Part shown: positions 52,010 to 64,000 of the stretch, piece by piece
Numbering within the stretch: the first letter of the stretch is position 1
Layout of the letters: each line of letters starts with the position of its first letter
Assembly (NCBI GenBank): GCA_963556145.1
Contig: OY744464.1
Location: forward strand, 2,480,001 to 2,544,000
Source: Hygrocybe punicea
Taxonomy: Eukaryota; Basidiomycota; Agaricomycetes; Agaricales; Hygrophoraceae
DNA length: 64,000 bases
Direction: 5' to 3'
The notes under the pieces: generated by a model
What the model was told of the DNA's origin: nothing
Seen by the model: the letters and a program-made list of their open reading frames with translations, nothing else
Database searches by the model: none
Program-made: the position numbers and the translations under genes

Positions 52010-55000
52010 CGCCCGGGTAGCATTGGCGTGACATTGGCATCACATCTGCAATATTGGCAGACATTGGCATTGGCATCGACTGAGTAGGATTGGCTTGACA
52101 TTGGTGTCCAATGTGAAATATTGGCAGACATTGGCATTGGCATCGCCCGGGTAGGATTGGCGTGACATTGGCATCACCTCTGCAATATTGGCAGACATTG
52201 GCATTGGCATCGCCCGGGTAGCATTGGCGTGACATTGGCATCACATCTGCAATATTGGCAGACATTGGCATTGGCATCGCCCGGGTAGGATTGGCGTGAC
52301 ATTGGCATCACATCTGCAATATTGGCAGACATTGGCATTGGCATCGACTGAGTAGGATTGGCTTGACATTGGTGTCCAATGTGAAATATTGGCAGACATT
52401 GGCATTGGCATCGCCCGGGTAGCATTGGCGTGACATTGGCATCACATCTGCAATATTGGCAGACATTGGCATTGGCATCGACTGAGTAGGATTGGCTTGA
52501 CATTGGTGTCCAATGTGAAATATTGGCAGACATTGGCATTGGCATCGCCCGGGTAGCATTGGCGTGACATTGGCATCACATCTGCAATATTGGCAGACAT
52601 TGGCATTGGCATCGACTGAGTAGGATTGGCTTGACATTGGTGTCCAATGTGAAATATTGGCAGACATTGGCATTGGCATCGCCCGGGTAGCATTGGCGTG
52701 ACATTGGCATCACATCTGCAATATTGGCAGACATTGGCATTGGCATCGCCCGGGTAGCATTGGCGTGACATTGGCATCACATCTGCAATATTGGCAGACA
52801 TTGGCATTGGCATCGCCCGGGTAGCATTGGCGTGACATTGGCATCACATCTGCAATATTGGCAGACATTGGCATTGGCATCGCCTGGGTAGGATTGGCTT
52901 GACATTGGTGTCCAATGTGAAATATTGGCAGACATTGGCATTGGCATCGCCCGGGTAGCATTGGCGTGACATTGGCATCACATCTGCAATATTGGCAGAC
53001 ATTGGCATTGGCATCGACTGAGTAGGATTGGCTTGACATTGGTGTCCAATGTGAAATATTGGCAGACATTGGCATTGGCATCGCCCGGGTAGCATTGGCG
53101 TGACATTGGCATCACATCTGCAATATTGGCAGACATTGGCATTGGCATCGCCCGGGTAGCATTGGCTTGACATTGGTGTCCAATGTGAAATATTGGCAGA
53201 CATTGGCATTGGCATCGCCCGGGTAGCATTGGCGTGACATTGGCATCACATCTGCAATATTGGCAGACATTGGCATTGGCATCGCCCGGGTAGCATTGGC
53301 GTGACATTGGCATCACATCTGCAATATTGGCAGACATTGGCATTGGCATCGCCCGGGTAGCATTGGCGTGACATTGGCATCACATCTGCAATATTGGCAG
53401 ACATTGGCATTGGCATCGCCCGGGTAGCATTGGCGTGACATTGGCATCACATCTGCAATATTGGCAGACATTGGCATTGGCATCGCCCGGGTAGCATTGG
53501 CGTGACATTGGCATCACATCTGCAATATTGGCAGACATTGGCATTGGCATCGACTGCGTAGCATTGGCGTGACATTGGCATCACATCTGCAATATTGGCA
53601 AACATTGGCATTGGCATCGCCCGGGTAGCATTGGCATGACATTGGCATCACATCTGCAATATTGGCAGACATTGGCATTGGCATCGACTGAGTAGGATTG
53701 GCTTGACATTGGTGTCCAATGTGAAATATTGGCAGACATTGGCATTGGCATCGCCTGGGTAGGATTGGCGTGACATTGGCATCACCTCTGCAATATTGGC
53801 AGACATTGGCATTGGCATCGACTGAGTAGGATTGGCTTGACATTGGCATCACATTGGCAATATTGGCAGACATTGGCATTGGCATCGACTGCGTAGGATT
53901 GTCTTGACATTGGCATCACATTGGCAATATTGGCAGACATTGGCATTGGCATCGCCTGGGTAGCATTGGCGTGACATTGGCATCACCTGTGCAATATTGG
54001 CAGACATTGGCATTGGCATCGACTGAGTAGGATTGGCTTGACATTGGTGTCCAATGTGAAATATTGGTAGACATTGGCATTGGCATCGCCCGGGTAGCAT
54101 TGGCGTGACATTGGCATCACCTCTGCAATATTGGCAGACATTGGCATTGGCATCGCCCGGGTAGCATTGGCGTGACATTGGCATCACATCTGCAATATTG
54201 GCAGACATTGGCATTGGCATCGACTGAGTAGGATTGGCTTGACATTGGCATCACATTGGCAATATTGGCAGACATTGGCATTGGCATCGACTGCGTAGGA
54301 TTGGCTTGACATTGGCATCACATTGGCAATATTGGCAGACATTGGCATTGGCATCGACTGAGTAGGATTGGCTTGACATTGGCATCACATTGGCAATATT
54401 GGCAGACATTGGCATTGGCATCGACTGCGTAGGATTGGCTTGACATTGGCATCACATTGGCAATATTGGCAGACATTGGCATTGGCATCGACTGCGTAGG
54501 ATTGGCTTGACATTGGCATCACATTGGCAATATTGGCAGACATTGGCATTGGCATCGCCTGGGTAGCATTGGCGTGACATTGGCATCACCTCTGCAATAT
54601 TGGCAGACATTGGCATTGGCATCGACTGAGTAGGATTGGCTTGACATTGGTGTCCAATGTGAAATATTGGCAGACATTGGCATTGGCATCGACTGAGTAG
54701 GATTGGCTTGACATTGGTGTCCAATGTGAAATATTGGCAGACATTGGCATTGGCATCGCCTGGGTAGGATTGGCGTGACATTGGCATCACCTCTGCAATA
54801 TTGGCAGACATTGGCATTGGCATCGACTGAGTAGGATTGGCTTGACATTGGCATCACATTGGCAATATTGGCAGACATTGGCATTGGCATCGACTGAGTA
54901 GGATTGGCTTGACATTGGTGTCCAATGTGAAATATTGGCAGACATTGGCATTGGCATCGCCTGGGTAGGATTGGCTTGACATTGGTGTCCAATGTGAAAT

Positions 55001-56796
55001 ATTGGCAGACATTGGCATTGGCATCGCCCGGGTAACATTGGCGTGACATTGGCATCACCTCTGCAATATTGGCAGACATTGGCATTGGCATCGACTGAGT
55101 AGGATTGGCTTGACATTGGTGTCCAATGTGAAATATTGGCAGACATTGGCATTGGCATCGCCTGGGTAGGATTGGCTTGACATTGGTGTCCAATGTGAAA
55201 TATTGGCAGACATTGGCATTGGCATCGCCCGGGTAGCATTGGCGTGACATTGGCATCACATCTGCAATATTGGCAGACATTGGCATTGGCATCGACTGAG
55301 TAGGATTGGCTTGACATTGGTGTCCAATGTGAAATATTGGCAGACATTGGCATTGGCATCGACTGAGTAGGATTGGCTTGACATTGGCATCACATTGGCA
55401 ATATTGGCAGACATTGGCATTGGCATCGACTGCGTAGGATTGGCTTGACATTGGCATCACATTGGCAATATTGGCAGACATTGGCATTGGCATCGACTGC
55501 GTAGGATTGGCTTGACATTGGCATCACATTGGCAATATTGGCAGACATTGGCATTGGCATCGACTGCGTAGGATTGGCTTGACATTGGTGTCCAATGTGA
55601 AATATTGGCAGACATTGGCATTGGCATCGCCCGGGTAGCATTGGCGTGACATTGGCATCACATCTGCAATATTGGCAGACATTGGCATTGGCATCGACTG
55701 AGTAGGATTGGCTTGACATTGGTGTCCAATGTGAAATATTGGCAGACATTGGCATTGGCATCGCCCGGGTAGCATTGGCGTGACATTGGCATCACATCTG
55801 CAATATTGGCAGACGTTGGCATTGGCATCGACTGAGTAGGATTGGCTTGACATTGGTGTCCAATGTGAAATATTGGCAGACATTGGCATTGGCATCGCCC
55901 GGGTAGCATTGGCGTGACATTGGCATCACCTCTGCAATATTGGCAGACATTGGCATTGGCATCGCCCGGGTAGCATTGGCGTGACATTGGCATCACATCT
56001 GCAATATTGGCAGACATTGGCATTGGCATCGACTGAGTAGGATTGGCTTGACATTGGTGTCCAATGTGAAATATTGGCAGACATTGGCATTGGCATCGCC
56101 TGGGTAGGATTGGCGTGACATTGGCATCACCTTTGCAATATTGGCAAACATTGGCATTGGCATCGACTGAGTAGGATTGGCTTGACATTGGTGTCCAATG
56201 TGAAATATTGGCAGACATTGGCATTGGCATCGCCCGGGTAGCATTGGCGTGACATTGGCATCACATCTGCAATATTGGCAGACATTGGCATTGGCATCGA
56301 CTGAGTAGGATTGGCTTGACATTGGTGTCCAATGTGAAATATTGGCAGACATTGGCATTGGCATCGCCTGCGTAGGATTGGCTTGACATTGGCATCACAT
56401 TGGCAATATTGGCAGACATTGGCATTGGCATCGACTGCGTAGGATTGGCTTGACATTGGTGTCCAATGTGAAATATTGGCAGACATTGGCATTGGCATCG
56501 CCCGGGTAGCATTGGCGTGACATTGGCATCACCTCTGCAATATTGGCAGACATTGGCATTGGCATCGCCCGGGTAGCATTGGCGTGACATTGGCATCACA
56601 TCTGCAATATTGGCAGACATTGGCATTGGCATCGCCCGGGTAGCATTGGCGTGACATTGGCATCACATCTGCAATATTGGCAGACATTGGCATTGGCATC
56701 GACTGCGTAGGATTGGCTTGACATTGGTGTCCAATGTGAAATATTGGCAGACATTGGCATTGGCATCGCCTGGGTAGGATTGGCGTGACATTGGCA

Positions 56797-58374
56797 TCAC
56801 CTCTGCAATATTGGCAGACATTGGCATTGGCATCGCCCGGGTAGCATTGGCGTGACATTGGCATCACATCTGCAATATTGGCAGACATTGGCATTGGCAT
56901 CGCCCGGGTAGCATTGGCGTGACATTGGCATCACCTCTGCAATATTGGCAGACATTGGCATTGGCATCGACTGAGTAGGATTGGCTTGACATTGGTGTCC
57001 AATGTGAAATATTGGCAGACATTGGCATTGGCATCGCCTGGGTAGGATTGGCTTGACATTGGTGTCCAATGTGAAATATTGGCAGACATTGGCATTGGCA
57101 TCGCCTGGGTAGGATTGGCGTGACATTGGCATTACATCTGCAATATTGGCAGACATTGGCATTGGCATCGACTGAGTAGGATTGGCTTGACATTGGCATC
57201 ACATTGGCAATATTGGCAGACATTGGCATTGGCATCGACTGCGTAGGATTGGCTTGACATTGGTGTCCAATGTGAAATATTGGCAGACATTGGCATTGGC
57301 ATCGCCCGGGTAGCATTGGCGTGACATTGGCATCACATCTGCAATATTGGCAGACATTGGCATTGGCATCGACTGAGTAGGATTGGCTTGACATTGGTGT
57401 CCAATGTGAAATATTGGCAGACATTGGCATTGGCATCGCCTGGGTAGGATTGGCGTGACATTGGCATGACATCTGCAATATTGGCAGACATTGGCATTGG
57501 CATCGACTGAGTAGGATTGGCTTGACATTGGCATCACATTGGCAATATTGGCAGACATTGGCATTGGCATCGCCTGGGTAGCATTGGCGTGACATTGGCA
57601 TCACATCTGCAATATTGGCAGACATTGGCATTGGCATCGACTGAGTAGGATTGGCTTGACATTGGTGTCCAATGTGAAATATTGGCAGACATTGGCATTG
57701 GCATCGCCTGGGTAGGATTGGCGTGACATTGGCATCACCTCTGCAATATCGGCAGACATTGGCATTGGCATCGCCCGGGTAGCATTGGCGTGACATTGGC
57801 ATCACATCTGCAATATTGGCAGACATTGGCATTGGCATCGCCCGGGTAGCATTGGCGTGACATTGGCATCACCTCTGCAATATTGGCAGACATTGGCATT
57901 GGCATCGACTGAGTAGGATTGGCTTGACATTGGTGTCCAATGTGAAATATTGGCAGACATTGGCATTGGCATCGCCTGGGTAGGATTGGCTTGACATTGG
58001 TGTCCAATGTGAAATATTGGCAGACATTGGCATTGGCATCGCCTGGGTAGGATTGGCGTGACATTGGCATCACATCTGCAATATTGGCAGACATTGGCAT
58101 TGGCATCGACTGAGTAGGATTGGCTTGACATTGGCATCACATTGGCAATATTGGCAGACATTGGCATTGGCATCGACTGCGTAGGATTGGCTTGACATTG
58201 GTGTCCAATGTGAAATATTGGCAGACATTGGCATTGGCATCGCCCGGGTAGCATTGGCGTGACATTGGCATCACCTCTGCAATATTGGCAGACATTGGCA
58301 TTGGCATCGCCCGGGTAGCATTGGCGTGACATTGGCATCACATCTGCAATATTGGCAAACATTGGCATTGGCAT
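56797..58374. repeat. 938-bp (14-monomer) higher-order repeat
   Basis: 56797-57168 recurs at 57735-58106, and the following sequence continues in parallel with several base changes (for example CATTACATCTGC near 57131 only in the first copy). A C monomer and a GACTGCGTAGG monomer follow in both. Confidence 0.7.
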
Positions 58375-58819
58375 CGCCCGGGTAGCATTGGCGTGACATT
58401 GGCATCACATCTGCAATATTGGCAGACATTGGCATTGGCATCGACTGAGTAGGATTGGCTTGACATTGGTGTCCAATGTGAAATATTGGCAGACATTGGC
58501 ATTGGCATCGCCCGGGTAGCATTGGCGTGACATTGGCATCACATCTGCAATATTGGCAGACATTGGCATTGGCATCGACTGCGTAGGATTGGCTTGACAT
58601 TGGTGTCCAATGTGAAATATTGGCAGACATTGGCATTGGCATCGCCTGGGTAGGATTGGCGTGACATTGGCATCACCTCTGCAATATTGGCAGACATTGG
58701 CATTGGCATCGCCCGGGTAGCATTGGCGTGACATTGGCATCACATCTGCAATATTGGCAGACATTGGCATTGGCATCGCCCGGGTAGCATTGGCGTGACA
58801 TTGGCATCACATCTGCAAT

Positions 58820-58885
58820 ATTGGCAGACATTGGCATTGGCATCGACTGAGTAGGATTGGCTTGACATTGGTGTCCAATGTGAAA
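58820..58885. repeat. 66-bp variant monomer 1
   Basis: A B monomer with one base missing at its 3' end, so the junction reads GTGAAAATTGGCAG instead of GTGAAATATTGGCAG. It is the first of five such monomers, all within the last 5.2 kb. Confidence 0.95.
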
Positions 58886-59421
58886 ATTGGCAGACATTGG
58901 CATTGGCATCGCCTGGGTAGGATTGGCGTGACATTGGCATCACATTGGCAATATTGGCAGACATTGGCATTGGCATCGACTGCGTAGGATTGGCTTGACA
59001 TTGGTGTCCAATGTGAAATATTGGCAGACATTGGCATTGGCATCGCCTGGGTAGGATTGGCGTGACATTGGCATCACATCTGCAATATTGGCAAACATTG
59101 GCATTGGCATCGCCCGGGTAGCATTGGCGTGACATTGGCATCACATCTGCAATATTGGCAGACATTGGCATTGGCATCGACTGAGTAGGATTGGCTTGAC
59201 ATTGGTGTCCAATGTGAAATATTGGCAGACATTGGCATTGGCATCGACTGAGTAGGATTGGCTTGACATTGGTGTCCAATGTGAAATATTGGCAGACATT
59301 GGCATTGGCATCGCCTGGGTAGGATTGGCGTGACATTGGCATCACATTGGCAATATTGGCAGACATTGGCATTGGCATCGCCTGGGTAGCATTGGCGTGA
59401 CATTGGCATCACATCTGCAAT

Positions 59422-59487
59422 ATTGGCAGACATTGGCATTGGCATCGACTGAGTAGGATTGGCTTGACATTGGTGTCCAATGTGAAA
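59422..59487. repeat. 66-bp variant monomer 2
   Basis: Same 1-bp deletion, 602 bp (9 monomers minus 1) after the first. Confidence 0.95.
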
Positions 59488-60291
59488 ATTGGCAGACATT
59501 GGCATTGGCATCGCCTGGGTAGGATTGGCGTGACATTGGCATCACATCTGCAATATTGGCAGACATTGGCATTGGCATCGACTGAGTAGGATTGGCTTGA
59601 CATTGGCATCACATTGGCAATATTGGCAGACATTGGCATTGGCATCGACTGCGTAGGATTGGCTTGACATTGGTGTCCAATGTGAAATATTGGCAGACAT
59701 TGGCATTGGCATCGCCCGGGTAGCATTGGCGTGACATTGGCATCACCTCTGCAATATTGGCAGACATTGGCATTGGCATCGCCCGGGTAGCATTGGCGTG
59801 ACATTGGCATCACATCTGCAATATTGGCAGACATTGGCATTGGCATCGACTGAGTAGGATTGGCTTGACATTGGTGTCCAATGTGAAATATTGGCAGACA
59901 TTGGCATTGGCATCGCCTGGGTAGGATTGGCGTGACATTGGCATCACATCTGCAATATTGGCAGACATTGGCATTGGCATCGACTGAGTAGGATTGGCTT
60001 GACATTGGCATCACATTGGCAATATTGGCAGACATTGGCATTGGCATCGCCTGGGTAGCATTGGCGTGACATTGGCATCACATCTGCAATATTGGCAGAC
60101 ATTGGCATTGGCATCGACTGAGTAGGATTGGCTTGACATTGGTGTCCAATGTGAAATATTGGCAGACATTGGCATTGGCATCGCCTGGGTAGGATTGGCG
60201 TGACATTGGCATCACATCTGCAATATTGGCAGACATTGGCATTGGCATCGCCCGGGTAGCATTGGCGTGACATTGGCATCACATCTGCAAT

Positions 60292-60357
60292 ATTGGCAGA
60301 CATTGGCATTGGCATCGACTGAGTAGGATTGGCTTGACATTGGTGTCCAATGTGAAA
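60292..60357. repeat. 66-bp variant monomer 3
   Basis: Same 1-bp deletion, 870 bp (13 monomers minus 1) after the second. The surrounding blocks 59074-59511 and 59944-60381 also correspond at this offset. Confidence 0.95.
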
Positions 60358-61027
60358 ATTGGCAGACATTGGCATTGGCATCGCCTGGGTAGGATTGGCG
60401 TGACATTGGCATCACATCTGCAATATTGGCAGACATTGGCATTGGCATCGCCCGGGTAGCATTGGCGTGACATTGGCATCACATCTGCAATATTGGCAGA
60501 CATTGGCATTGGCATCGACTGAGTAGGATTGGCTTGACATTGGTGTCCAATGTGAAATATTGGCAGACATTGGCATTGGCATCGCCTGGGTAGGATTGGC
60601 GTGACATTGGCATCACATCTGCAATATTGGCAGACATTGGCATTGGCATCGACTGAGTAGGATTGGCTTGACATTGGCATCACATTGGCAATATTGGCAG
60701 ACATTGGCATTGGCATCGCCTGGGTAGCATTGGCGTGACATTGGCATCACATCTGCAATATTGGCAGACATTGGCATTGGCATCGACTGAGTAGGATTGG
60801 CTTGACATTGGTGTCCAATGTGAAATATTGGCAGACATTGGCATTGGCATCGCCTGGGTAGGATTGGCGTGACATTGGCATCACATTGGCAATATTGGCA
60901 GACATTGGCATTGGCATCGACTGCGTAGGATTGGCTTGACATTGGCATCACATTGGCAATATTGGCAGACATTGGCATTGGCATCGCCTGGGTAGCATTG
61001 GCGTGACATTGGCATCACATCTGCAAT

Positions 61028-61093
61028 ATTGGCAAACATTGGCATTGGCATCGCCTGAGTAGGATTGGCTTGACATTGGTGTCCAATGTGAAA
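61028..61093. repeat. 66-bp variant monomer 4 (hybrid)
   Basis: Same deletion, but this copy reads GCCTGAGTAGG, a mosaic of the GCCTGGG and GACTGAG types. It points to conversion or crossover inside a monomer. Confidence 0.95.
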
Positions 61094-61227
61094 ATTGGCA
61101 GACATTGGCATTGGCATCGCCTGGGTAGGATTGGCGTGACATTGGCATCACATCTGCAATATTGGCAAACATTGGCATTGGCATCGCCCGGGTAGCATTG
61201 GCGTGACATTGGCATCACATCTGCAAT

Positions 61228-62567
61228 ATTGGCAGACATTGGCATTGGCATCGCCTGGGTAGCATTGGCGTGACATTGGCATCACATCTGCAATATTGGC
61301 AAACATTGGCATTGGCATCGCCCGGGTAGCATTGGCGTGACATTGGCATCACATCTGCAATATTGGCAGACATTGGCATTGGCATCGACTGAGTAGGATT
61401 GGCTTGACATTGGTGTCCAATGTGAAATATTGGCAGACATTGGCATTGGCATCGCCTGGGTAGGATTGGCGTGACATTGGCATCACATTGGCAATATTGG
61501 CAGACATTGGCATTGGCATCGACTGCGTAGGATTGGCTTGACATTGGCATCACATTGGCAATATTGGCAGACATTGGCATTGGCATCGCCTGGGTAGCAT
61601 TGGCGTGACATTGGCATCACATCTGCAATATTGGCAAACATTGGCATTGGCATCGCCCGGGTAGCATTGGCGTGACATTGGCATCACATCTGCAATATTG
61701 GCAGACATTGGCATTGGCATCGACTGAGTAGGATTGGCTTGACATTGGTGTCCAATGTGAAATATTGGCAGACATTGGCATTGGCATCGCCTGGGTAGGA
61801 TTGGCGTGACATTGGCATCACATTGGCAATATTGGCAGACATTGGCATTGGCATCGACTGCGTAGGATTGGCTTGACATTGGCATCACATTGGCAATATT
61901 GGCAGACATTGGCATTGGCATCGCCTGGGTAGCATTGGCGTGACATTGGCATCACATCTGCAATATTGGCAAGCATTGGCATTGGCATCGCCCGGGTAGC
62001 ATTGGCGTGACATTGGCATCACATCTGCAATATTGGCAGACATTGGCATTGGCATCGACTGAGTAGGATTGGCTTGACATTGGTGTCCAATGTGAAATAT
62101 TGGCAGACATTGGCATTGGCATCGACTGAGTAGGATTGGCTTGACATTGGCATCACATCTGCAATATTGGCAGACATTGGCATTGGCATCGACTGAGTAG
62201 GATTGGCTTGACATTGGTGTCCAATGTGAAATATTGGCAGACATTGGCATTGGCATCGCCTGGGTAGCATTGGCGTGACATTGGCATCACATCTGCAATA
62301 TTGGCAAACATTGGCATTGGCATCGCCCGGGTAGCATTGGCGTGACATTGGCATCACATCTGCAATATTGGCAGACATTGGCATTGGCATCGACTGAGTA
62401 GGATTGGCTTGACATTGGTGTCCAATGTGAAATATTGGCAGACATTGGCATTGGCATCGCCTGGGTAGGATTGGCGTGACATTGGCATCACATTGGCAAT
62501 ATTGGCAGACATTGGCATTGGCATCGACTGCGTAGGATTGGCTTGACATTGGCATCACATTGGCAAT
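61228..62567. repeat. 335-bp (5-monomer) higher-order repeat, four tandem copies
   Basis: Copies start at 61228, 61563, 61898 and 62233. The order is: GCCTGGGTAGC ending TGCAATATTGGCAAAC; GCCCGGGTAGC; B; GCCTGGGTAGG with CACATTGGCAAT; GACTGCGTAGG with CACATTGGCAAT. Copies 1, 2 and 4 follow this order. Copy 3 has its last two monomers replaced by GACTGAG types, and one base changed (TGGCAAGCATTGG). The same elements in looser order occur at 60.7-61.2 kb. Confidence 0.85.
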
Positions 62568-63840
62568 ATTGGCAGACATTGGCATTGGCATCGCCTGGGT
62601 AGGATTGGCGTGACATTGGCATCACATCTGCAATATTGGCAAACATTGGCATTGGCATCGCCCGGGTAGCATTGGCGTGACATTGGCATCACATCTGCAA
62701 TATTGGCAGACATTGGCATTGGCATCGACTGCGTAGCATTGGCGTGACATTGGCATCACATCTGCAATATTGGCAAACATTGGCATTGGCATCGCCCGGG
62801 TAGCATTGGCGTGACATTGGCATCACATCTGCAATATTGGCAGACATTGGCATTGGCATCGACTGAGTAGGATTGGCTTGACATTGGCATCACATCTGCA
62901 ATATTGGCAGACATTGGCATTGGCATCGACTGAGTAGGATTGGCTTGACATTGGTGTCCAATGTGAAATATTGGCAGACATTGGCATTGGCATCGCCTGG
63001 GTAGGATTGGCGTGACATTGGCATCACATTGGCAATATTGGCAGACATTGGCATTGGCATCGACTGCGTAGGATTGGCTTGACATTGGCATCACATTGGC
63101 AATATTGGCAGACATTGGCATTGGCATCGACTGAGTAGGATTGGCTTGACATTGGCATCACATTGGCAATATTGGCAGACATTGGCATTGGCATCGCCTG
63201 GGTAGGATTGGCGTGACATTGGCATCACATCTGCAATATTGGCAAACATTGGCATTGGCATCGCCTGGGTAGGATTGGCGTGACATTGGCATCACATCTG
63301 CAATATTGGCAAACATTGGCATTGGCATCGCCCGGGTAGCATTGGCGTGACATTGGCATCACATCTGCAATATTGGCAGACATTGGCATTGGCATCGACT
63401 GCGTAGCATTGGCGTGACATTGGCATCACATCTGCAATATTGGCAAACATTGGCATTGGCATCGCCCGGGTAGCATTGGCGTGACATTGGCATCACATCT
63501 GCAATATTGGCAGACATTGGCATTGGCATCGACTGAGTAGGATTGGCTTGACATTGGCATCACATCTGCAATATTGGCAGACATTGTCATTGGCATCGCC
63601 CGGGTAGCATTGGCGTGACATTGGCATCACATTGGCAATATTGGCAGACATTGGCATTGGCATCGACTGAGTAGGATTGGCTTGACATTGGTGTCCAATG
63701 TGAAATATTGGCAGACATTGGCATTGGCATCGCCTGGGTAGGATTGGCGTGACATTGGCATCACATCTGCAATATTGGCAGACATTGGCATTGGCATCGC
63801 CCGGGTAGCATTGGCGTGACATTGGCATCACATCTGCAAT

Positions 63841-63906
63841 ATTGGCAGACATTGGCATTGGCATCGACTGAGTAGGATTGGCTTGACATTGGTGTCCAAT
63901 GTGAAA
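63841..63906. repeat. 66-bp variant monomer 5
   Basis: Same deletion, 2813 bp (42 monomers minus 1) after the fourth and just before the window end. Confidence 0.95.
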
Positions 63907-64000
63907 ATTGGCAGACATTGGCATTGGCATCGCCTGGGTAGGATTGGCGTGACATTGGCATCACATCTGCAATATTGGCAGACATTGGCATTGGCATCGA

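Larger units (their letters stand above)
17950..64000. repeat. 67-bp satellite array, right block (687 complete monomers)
   Basis: The same satellite in the same orientation resumes at 17950 with ATTGGCAGAC, the first base of a monomer. The block holds 687 complete monomers, of which five are 66 bp and all others 67 bp in net register, plus 27 bases of a last monomer cut by the window end. Composition changes along the block. A B variant reading CCAATTTGAAAT occurs only at about 18.4-28.8 kb. A variant reading ATTGACATCGAC lies at about 19.7-31.9 kb. C monomers (GCATCACATTGGCAAT) start at about 27.6 kb and are frequent to the end. The block carries several higher-order repeats, listed separately. 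There is no interrupting sequence: the monomer register is kept to the last base. Confidence 0.98.

Noticed and set aside
72..63997. Hundreds of overlapping minus-strand open frames of 78-458 codons across the satellite
   Set aside because: They overlap in all frames, translate the same 67-bp repeat three ways, begin and end at fixed monomer positions, and have no flanking gene signals. They follow from the repeat period and are not genes.
1..64000. CRISPR array
   Set aside because: Repeats are contiguous 67-bp monomers with no unique spacers, and the surrounding DNA is eukaryotic satellite.
1..64000. CENP-B box in the monomer
   Set aside because: No stretch fits the core TTCG...A..CGGG pattern in any monomer subtype I read. 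TTGG motifs alone are not enough.

Overview
The window is almost entirely one eukaryotic satellite DNA. A 67-bp monomer is repeated head to tail from base 1 to 14948 (17 bases of a cut monomer, then 223 complete ones) and again from 17950 to 64000 (687 complete monomers, then 27 bases of the next). I find no protein-coding, rRNA or tRNA gene. A homogeneous array of this size, several nested higher-order repeats (HORs) and a MITE-like transposon point to heterochromatin (centromeric, pericentromeric or subtelomeric) of a eukaryote, probably an animal. The sequence does not let me name the species.

Every monomer starts at ATTGGCAGAC and belongs to one of a few subtypes. B monomers contain GACTGAGTAGG and GTGTCCAATGTGAAAT. 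A monomers contain GCCTGGGTAGG or GCCCGGGTAGC with GCATCACMTCTGCAAT. A3 monomers carry GACTGCGTAGC, and the A monomer after or at that junction often reads TGCGATATTGGCAAAC or TGCAATATTGGCAAAC. C monomers contain GCATCACATTGGCAAT. Only ten monomers differ from 67 bp: five of 65 bp (688-5367) and five of 66 bp (58820-63906). Because 67 is not a multiple of 3, the minus strand reads through several frames and yields hundreds of overlapping apparent ORFs (up to 458 codons). I regard these as by-products of the repeat.

Layout: 1-9253 is a mixed A/B zone with a 1405-bp HOR. 9254-13340 is a B-free block of exactly 61 monomers with an 804-bp HOR. 13341-14948 is mixed again. 14949-17949 is a 3001-bp AT-richer non-satellite island that begins and ends exactly on a monomer boundary. 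17950-28.8 kb is mixed A/B with a private B variant (CCAATTTGAAAT). From 27.6 kb to the end C monomers join in, with HORs of 31, 22, 13-14, 10 and 5 monomers.

The island holds, in order: about 1 kb of unique sequence with one short PDZ-like open frame; a 364-bp element with 62-bp terminal inverted repeats and a 3-bp target duplication (CACTA/EnSpm-like MITE); a tandem array of 168-bp units; an array of about 82-bp units rich in the palindrome GAACATGTTC; a degenerate 168-bp copy; and a short 22-bp tandem repeat next to the right junction. Nothing in the window works as an operon or pathway. The features relate through amplification, conversion and insertion of repeats.
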